Shown here in pieces: positions 5,548-8,573 of a stretch of 8,573 nucleotides of DNA (within the stretch, counting starts at the first letter, position 1; each line of letters opens with the position of its first letter). The position numbers were made by a program, and so were the translations under genes. This DNA is from Modestobacter sp. (GTDB lineage Bacteria > Actinomycetota > Actinomycetes > Mycobacteriales > Geodermatophilaceae). A model generated the notes under the pieces. It saw only the letters and a program-made list of their open reading frames with translations. It had not been told where the DNA came from and ran no database searches. The stretch lies in contig JAOPWO010000291.1 in NCBI GenBank assembly GCA_025965635.1, positions 1 through 8,573 on the forward strand. Direction: 5' to 3'.

Positions 5548-7028
5548 CTGTCGTCGACGGGGAGGTCGTCGGGGACGTCGTCGTCCAGTGGGGTCAGCTC
5601 GTAGGGCACCCGGCGGGCCTTCTTGGCGGCCAGCCGCTCGTTGGCGCGCATCCGGCTGTCACTCTCCAGCCGGGTGTCGGTGCCCCGGCCGCCCAGCCCG
5701 GCAGTCTCCTCGATGGTGAGGGTGCCGGCCGGCAGGGTCGGCTCCCAGTCGAAGGTGACGTCACCGATCGTGATGGCATCGCCCGGGACGGCACCGGCCT
5801 TGGCCAGCGCCTCCTCGACGCCCAGCCGGTTGAGCCGGTCGGCGAGGAACCCGACCGCCTCGTCGTTGGTGAACTCCGTCTGCCGCACCCAGCGCTCGGG
5901 CCGGACACCGAGGACCACCCAGCCGTCGGTGCGCGGATCGGCTTCGACCCGGAAGCCGCCGTCGTCCACCGCCTTGGGGACGATGGTGATCGGCGCCGCG
6001 GGGACGGCAGGCAGCGTGGCGCGGTGCTCCTCGACCGCCCGGGCCAGTGCGAAGCCCAGCTCGGGCAGGCCCTCGCCGGTGGCGGCGCTGATCGCGAACA
6101 CCTGCAGGCCACGGGCCTCCAGCGTGGCGCGCACCAGGTCGACGAGCTCCCGGCCGTCCGGGACGTCGATCTTGTTGAGGACGGCGATCCGCAGCCGGCC
6201 GACCAGGTCGAGCTCGTCACCGCCGTACTCGCGCAGCTCGTGCTCGAGGGCCTCGATGTCGGACTCCGGGTCGCGGCCGGGCTCCATGGTCGCCATGTCG
6301 ATGACGTGCACCAGCACGGCGCAGCGCTCGACGTGCCGCAGGAACTCCAGTCCGAGGCCCTTGCCCACCGAGGCGCCGGGGATGAGACCCGGGACGTCGG
6401 CCATCGTGTACGTGGTGTCGCCGGAGCGGATCACGCCCAGCTGCGGCACCAGCGTGGTGAACGGGTAGTCGGCGATCTTCGGCCGGGCCGCGGACATGGC
6501 GGCGACCAGCGAGGACTTGCCCGCCGAGGGATAACCCACCAGGCCGACGTCGGCGATGCTCTTCAGCTCGAGGACCGCGTCGACGCTCTCACCGGGCTCG
6601 CCCAGCAGGGCGAACCCGGGGGCCTTGCGGCGGGCGTTGGCCAGCGCCGCGTTGCCCAGCCCGCCCTTACCCCCGCGGGCGAGGACGAGGCGGGCGCCGA
6701 TGCCGACGAGGTCGGCGATCTGCTCCCCGTCCACGGACACCACGGTGCCGGAGGGGACGCGGAGGACGAGCTCCTCGCCACGACCGCCGTTGCGGTAGTT
6801 GCCGGCGGCCTGCTTGCCGTTCCCGGCCCGCTGGTGGGGGTGGTGGTGGAAGTCGAGCAGCGTGTGCACGCTGCCGTCGACCTCGAGGACGACGTCGCCG
6901 CCGTCACCGCCGTCGCCGCCGTCAGGACCACCGAGGGGCTTGAACTTCTCGCGGTGCACGGAGCTGACCCCGTTGGCGCCCCTGCCTGCTGCCACGTGCA
7001 CGGTCACGCGGTCGATGAAAGCGGCCAT
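5544..7028 (-). CDS. obg: Obg GTPase (ribosome assembly and stress regulator)
   Basis: Encodes 494 residues in the actinobacterial long form. The order is an N-terminal glycine-rich Obg fold (about 1-158, including GGPDGGDGGDGGDV at 33-46), a GTPase domain (about 159-335), a C-terminal OCT domain (about 355-430) and a charged, partly acidic tail. G motifs are all intact: G1 GYPSAGKSS (165-173), switch region YPFTTLVP (188-195), G3 DVPG (211-214), G4 NKID (285-288) and G5 SAATG (314-318). Obg (CgtA) is an essential GTPase that binds the 50S subunit late in assembly and responds to nutrient state; it fits its place after rplU and rpmA. The ATG at 7028 has AGAAAGG at 7043-7037, 8 bases upstream. 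A terminator-like hairpin separates it from rpmA. The stop overlaps proB by four bases. Confidence 0.98.
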   Translation of the reverse strand: MAAFIDRVTVHVAAGRGANGVSSVHREKFKPLGGPDGGDGGDGGDVVLEVDGSVHTLLDFHHHPHQRAGNGKQAAGNYRNGGRGEELVLRVPSGTVVSVDGEQIADLVGIGARLVLARGGKGGLGNAALANARRKAPGFALLGEPGESVDAVLELKSIADVGLVGYPSAGKSSLVAAMSAARPKIADYPFTTLVPQLGVIRSGDTTYTMADVPGLIPGASVGKGLGLEFLRHVERCAVLVHVIDMATMEPGRDPESDIEALEHELREYGGDELDLVGRLRIAVLNKIDVPDGRELVDLVRATLEARGLQVFAISAATGEGLPELGFALARAVEEHRATLPAVPAAPITIVPKAVDDGGFRVEADPRTDGWVVLGVRPERWVRQTEFTNDEAVGFLADRLNRLGVEEALAKAGAVPGDAITIGDVTFDWEPTLPAGTLTIEETAGLGGRGTDTRLESDSRMRANERLAAKKARRVPYELTPLDDDVPDDLPVDDR

Positions 7029-7064
7029 GATCGCCGCCTTTCTGCGTTAACGGCCGTACTGGGT

Positions 7065-7107
7065 GGAATGGAAACGGGTGGCGGCGCCAGATCGGCACCG
7101 CCACCCG
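7065..7107 (-). terminator. Hairpin terminator after rpmA
   Basis: On the minus strand the stem CCGCCACCCG at 7084-7075 pairs perfectly with CGGGTGGCGG at 7107-7098, ten base pairs, with a possible inner GCC/GGC pairing across the loop. One A/G mismatch and two more A-T pairs extend it outward. The 3' side runs directly into TTTCCATTCC, a weak U-rich run. It lies 42 bases past the rpmA stop and ends about 36 bases before obg, so it probably ends or attenuates the rplU-rpmA transcript. Some read-through into obg is likely, because no good promoter is evident in the short remaining gap. Confidence 0.65.
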
Positions 7108-7149
7108 GTTGGAGCTGAGCGACCCCCCGGTCCTGCAGAGGGGCCTGTT

Positions 7150-7425
7150 TCAGACGGAGACCGGGACCCTCGCCTCGACGGCGGAGATGGCGACCTCGCG
7201 GCGGCCACGACGGAACCCGAAGGTCACCGCACCGGGGACGAGCGCGAACAGCGTGTCGTCCTTGCCGCGGCCGACGCCGAGACCCGGGTGGAAGTGGGTG
7301 CCACGCTGGCGGACGATGATCTCGCCGGCCTTGACGACCTGGCCACCGAAGCGCTTGACGCCGAGGCGCTGGGCGTTCGAGTCGCGGCCGTTCCGGGAGG
7401 ACGATGCGCCCTTCTTGTGTGCCAT
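7150..7425 (-). CDS. rpmA: 50S ribosomal protein L27
   Basis: Encodes 91 residues, full length for bL27. The N-terminus MAHKKGASSSRNGRDSNAQR is the conserved flexible tail that reaches toward the peptidyl-transferase centre and contacts tRNA; it starts directly with MAHKKG, so there is no cleaved Firmicutes-type leader. The rest, with LGVKRFGGQVVKAGEIIVRQ and GTHFHPGLGVGRGKDDTLFAL, matches the family throughout. The ATG at 7425 follows the rplU stop by 4 bases, and its Shine-Dalgarno sequence GAAGGG (7439-7434) lies inside the end of rplU, so the two are translated together. A hairpin terminator follows downstream. Confidence 0.98.
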   Translation of the reverse strand: MAHKKGASSSRNGRDSNAQRLGVKRFGGQVVKAGEIIVRQRGTHFHPGLGVGRGKDDTLFALVPGAVTFGFRRGRREVAISAVEARVPVSV

Positions 7426-7429
7426 GTCG

Positions 7430-7741
7430 TCAGCCCTTCGTGATGTCGCGGACCACGACGTCGGTCAGGGGCTGACGGTGCCCCTGCCGCTTGTGGTAGC
7501 CGGTCTTGTTCTTGAACTTGTGGATGCGGATCTTCGGGCCCTTACCGTGGCCCACGATCTCACCGGTGACGGTGACCCCGGCGAGGCCCTGGGCGTCGGA
7601 GGTGACGTCCTCACCGTCGACCAGGAGCACGGCCGGGAGGTTGAGTGTGTCACCGGCCTCACCGACCAGGCGGTTCACGGTGAAGGTGTCACCGACACCC
7701 ACCTTGTGCTGCTTCCCACCGGCCTTGACGACTGCGTACAC
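7430..7741 (-). CDS. rplU: 50S ribosomal protein L21
   Basis: Encodes 103 residues, the usual length for bL21, which binds 23S rRNA and takes part in 50S assembly. The start YAVVKAGGKQHKVGVGDTF (residues 2-20) is diagnostic, and the C-terminal half contains the basic rRNA-binding run KGPKIRIHKFKNKTGYHKRQ. The open frame extends to 7957, but residues before the family start are Arg/Pro-rich and correspond to the leader. Two adjacent GTG codons are possible starts (7744 and 7741). The second is preferred because GAGGAG at 7753-7748 is then 6 bases away, against 3 for the first. rpmA follows after 4 bases. A probable promoter and a structured leader lie upstream, so the pair appears to be expressed separately from rne. 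Confidence 0.97.
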   Translation of the reverse strand: MYAVVKAGGKQHKVGVGDTFTVNRLVGEAGDTLNLPAVLLVDGEDVTSDAQGLAGVTVTGEIVGHGKGPKIRIHKFKNKTGYHKRQGHRQPLTDVVVRDITKG

Positions 7742-7747
7742 CACTGA

Positions 7748-7753
7748 CTCCTC
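7748..7753 (-). promoter_or_regulatory. Ribosome binding site of rplU
   Basis: GAGGAG reads on the minus strand at 7753-7748. The spacing of 6 bases to the GTG at 7741, against 3 to the GTG at 7744, selects 7741 as the start codon. It is a strong Shine-Dalgarno match, as expected for a ribosomal protein gene. Confidence 0.65.
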
Positions 7754-7799
7754 GATCGGTTCTTCGTGTCCTGCGCGCACAGCCGGTACGGGGCCGGGT

Positions 7800-7867
7800 G
7801 CTGGACGGGTCGCGGGCGCCGACCGAGCGCGCCGAAGCGCAACCCGTGGCGATGCAACCCGTCCAGC
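7800..7867 (-). promoter_or_regulatory. Structured leader upstream of rplU with alternative pairings
   Basis: On the minus strand GCTGGACGGGTTGC (7867-7854) is complementary to GCGACCCGTCCAGC (7813-7800): 14 contiguous pairs with one G-U, of which 11 are perfect at DNA level. A second copy of ACGGGTTGC at 7847-7839 (first copy 7862-7854, a 15-base shift) can pair with the same 3' arm over 9 positions, so the two pairings compete. Between them sits GCGC-TTCG-GCGC (7840-7829), a cUUCGg tetraloop hairpin of high stability. Such a layout could let L21 or transcription rate control rplU-rpmA. However, the outer 5' arm overlaps the proposed -10 element, so the full 14-bp helix forms in RNA only if transcription starts further upstream. 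No known leader family is recognised. Confidence 0.4.
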
Positions 7868-7895
7868 GTACCCGAGCCGCGTGGCCCGGGTCGAA
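7865..7895 (-). promoter_or_regulatory. Probable promoter of rplU-rpmA
   Basis: TACGCT at 7870-7865 matches the actinobacterial -10 pattern TANNNT. TTCGAC at 7895-7890 is a fair -35 with a 19-base spacer (18 if read as TCGACC one base further). Transcription would begin near 7858, giving a leader of about 117 bases before the rplU start. The site lies in the 241-base gap after rne, where a ribosomal protein operon promoter is expected. No strong terminator for rne is seen in the gap; only a weak GGCCC/GGGCC hairpin occurs at 7921-7907. Confidence 0.45.
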
Positions 7896-7982
7896 CCGGT
7901 CGAGCAGGCCCAGGAGGGGCCCGTCACCCGGCGGCGCGCTGGTCGGTCTGTTGTCATCCGGTCGTGCTGGTCGTGCGGTCCG

Positions 7983-8573
7983 TCAGGCCGGCGGACCGGC
8001 GGGCCGGGAGGCCGCCCGGCGACGGCGCGGACGAACCACCGGCACGACCGGGTCGGTGCTGGCGACCGGCGCTACGGCCGGCTCGGGCTGGGGCCCGGCG
8101 TCGACCGGCGGTGCCGGGGACGGCTCGGTCTCCACGGCGACGTCGACCGTCGACGGGGCGGCGGCGTCCTCGTCCGCCGTCGTCACCAGCTCGACCTCCG
8201 GCGGCTCCGCAGCGGGTGACGCGACGTCTCCGGTGCCGGCCGCCTCGGGGGCCGGGGCCGCAACCGGGTGGGCCCCACCCGCAGCCTCGTCGACGGCCCC
8301 GTCGACGGCCTCGTCGGCCGGCCCGGACAGCGCGGCCTCCTCCGGCGCGCCCACCGCGGCAGCGGCCAGCTCCTCGCCCACGGACTCGTGGAGCACCTCG
8401 GCCAGCGCCTCACCGTCGGCCGGGCTGACGGGCTCCCCCACGGCCTCGTCGGCCGCCTCGTCGTCCCGGGTGCCGGCGAGGACGGCGGCGTCCTCGGCCG
8501 CGCGGGCCTCACCAGCCTGGCCACGGCCACGCCGGCCCCGGCCACGCCGGCCGCTGCGCCCCTCGGTGGGGGT
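7983..8573 (-). CDS. rne: Ribonuclease E/G, C-terminal disordered tail only
   Basis: The frame is open from the right edge of the window to TGA at 7985-7983, giving 196 residues of a larger protein. No catalytic or S1 domain is in view. The visible part begins with an Arg/Gly run containing GRRGRGRRGRG, continues as a long Ala/Glu/Asp/Pro-rich low-complexity region and ends in the basic segment VVRPRRRRAASRPAGPPA. This mixture of RG-rich and acidic disorder with a basic end resembles the C-terminal region of actinobacterial RNase E/G, and rne lies immediately upstream of rplU in many actinobacteria. RNase E/G is the endonuclease for mRNA turnover and rRNA processing; the disordered tail serves as a scaffold for RNA and partner enzymes. 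An internal GTG at 8441 is not a start. The identification depends on context and composition, not on catalytic residues. Confidence 0.75.
   Translation of the reverse strand, partial: TPTEGRSGRRGRGRRGRGQAGEARAAEDAAVLAGTRDDEAADEAVGEPVSPADGEALAEVLHESVGEELAAAAVGAPEEAALSGPADEAVDGAVDEAAGGAHPVAAPAPEAAGTGDVASPAAEPPEVELVTTADEDAAAPSTVDVAVETEPSPAPPVDAGPQPEPAVAPVASTDPVVPVVRPRRRRAASRPAGPPA
8525..8552 (-). repeat. Tandem 13-base repeat coding for RG-rich peptide
   Basis: GGCCACGCCGGCC occurs at 8525-8537 and 8540-8552 on the plus strand, with a period of 15 bases, so it keeps frame and encodes the repeated GRRGR peptide of the RNase E/G tail. It most likely grew by slippage within the low-complexity tail and may add a unit of RNA-binding basic sequence. 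Confidence 0.6.

Noticed and set aside
6024..7118. Plus-strand open frame opposite obg
   Set aside because: It is a shadow of obg, which has all five G motifs.
7907..7921. Short hairpin GGCCC/GGGCC as the rne terminator
   Set aside because: Only five base pairs, no U-run, and located just upstream of the proposed rplU promoter; too weak to call.
7742..7957. N-terminal extension of L21 to 7957
   Set aside because: The family begins at YAVVKAGGKQ, there is a strong GAGGAG before the GTG at 7741, and the extension lies in the leader and promoter region.
1..8573. Search for CRISPR arrays, tRNA or rRNA genes, insertion sequences, toxin-antitoxin or phage genes
   Set aside because: No regularly spaced repeats, cloverleaf sequences, transposase motifs or terminal inverted repeats were seen by eye on either strand.

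Overview
The window is very GC-rich, with codon third positions almost all G or C and several GTG starts. It carries a gene order typical of actinobacterial chromosomes: rne, rplU, rpmA, obg, proB ... proA, MoxR ATPase, VWA protein. As recalled, Mycobacterium tuberculosis has the same relative order (rne, rplU, rpmA, obg, proB, then further on proA, Rv2426c, Rv2425c). The composition and short intergenic regions would suit a Geodermatophilaceae or Frankia-like actinomycete, but the family assignment is inference. All recognised genes lie on the minus strand, so transcription runs from high to low coordinates.

Reading in the direction of transcription: the disordered C-terminal tail of a ribonuclease E/G enters at the right edge (8573-7983). 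A 241-base gap follows, holding a probable promoter and a structured leader for rplU. Ribosomal proteins L21 and L27 come next, 4 bases apart, followed by a hairpin terminator. Then there is a tight run of obg, proB, def (peptide deformylase) and a GNAT acetyltransferase, with 4-base, 12-base and 1-base junctions. A gap of about 310 bases follows. It contains a possible short plus-strand gene for a small two-helix membrane protein and a probable leaderless promoter for proA. Last come proA, a MoxR-family AAA+ ATPase and the N-terminal 257 residues of its VWA-domain partner, which runs off the left edge.

Functionally, the window joins translation and ribosome biogenesis (RNase E/G, L21, L27, Obg, deformylase, perhaps an N-terminal acetyltransferase) with proline synthesis. 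ProB and ProA catalyse consecutive steps, but here they are separated by def, the acetyltransferase and the gap. The MoxR-VWA pair is a chaperone-like ATPase module of unknown target.

No mobile element, CRISPR array, tRNA, rRNA or clearly new system was seen; this is mostly a conserved housekeeping region. The points most worth a second look are the rplU leader (14-bp long-range pairing with a duplicated competitor and a UUCG hairpin), the leaderless proA start, the plus-strand coding signal between the GNAT gene and proA, and the placing of def and an acetyltransferase inside the obg-proB-proA block.
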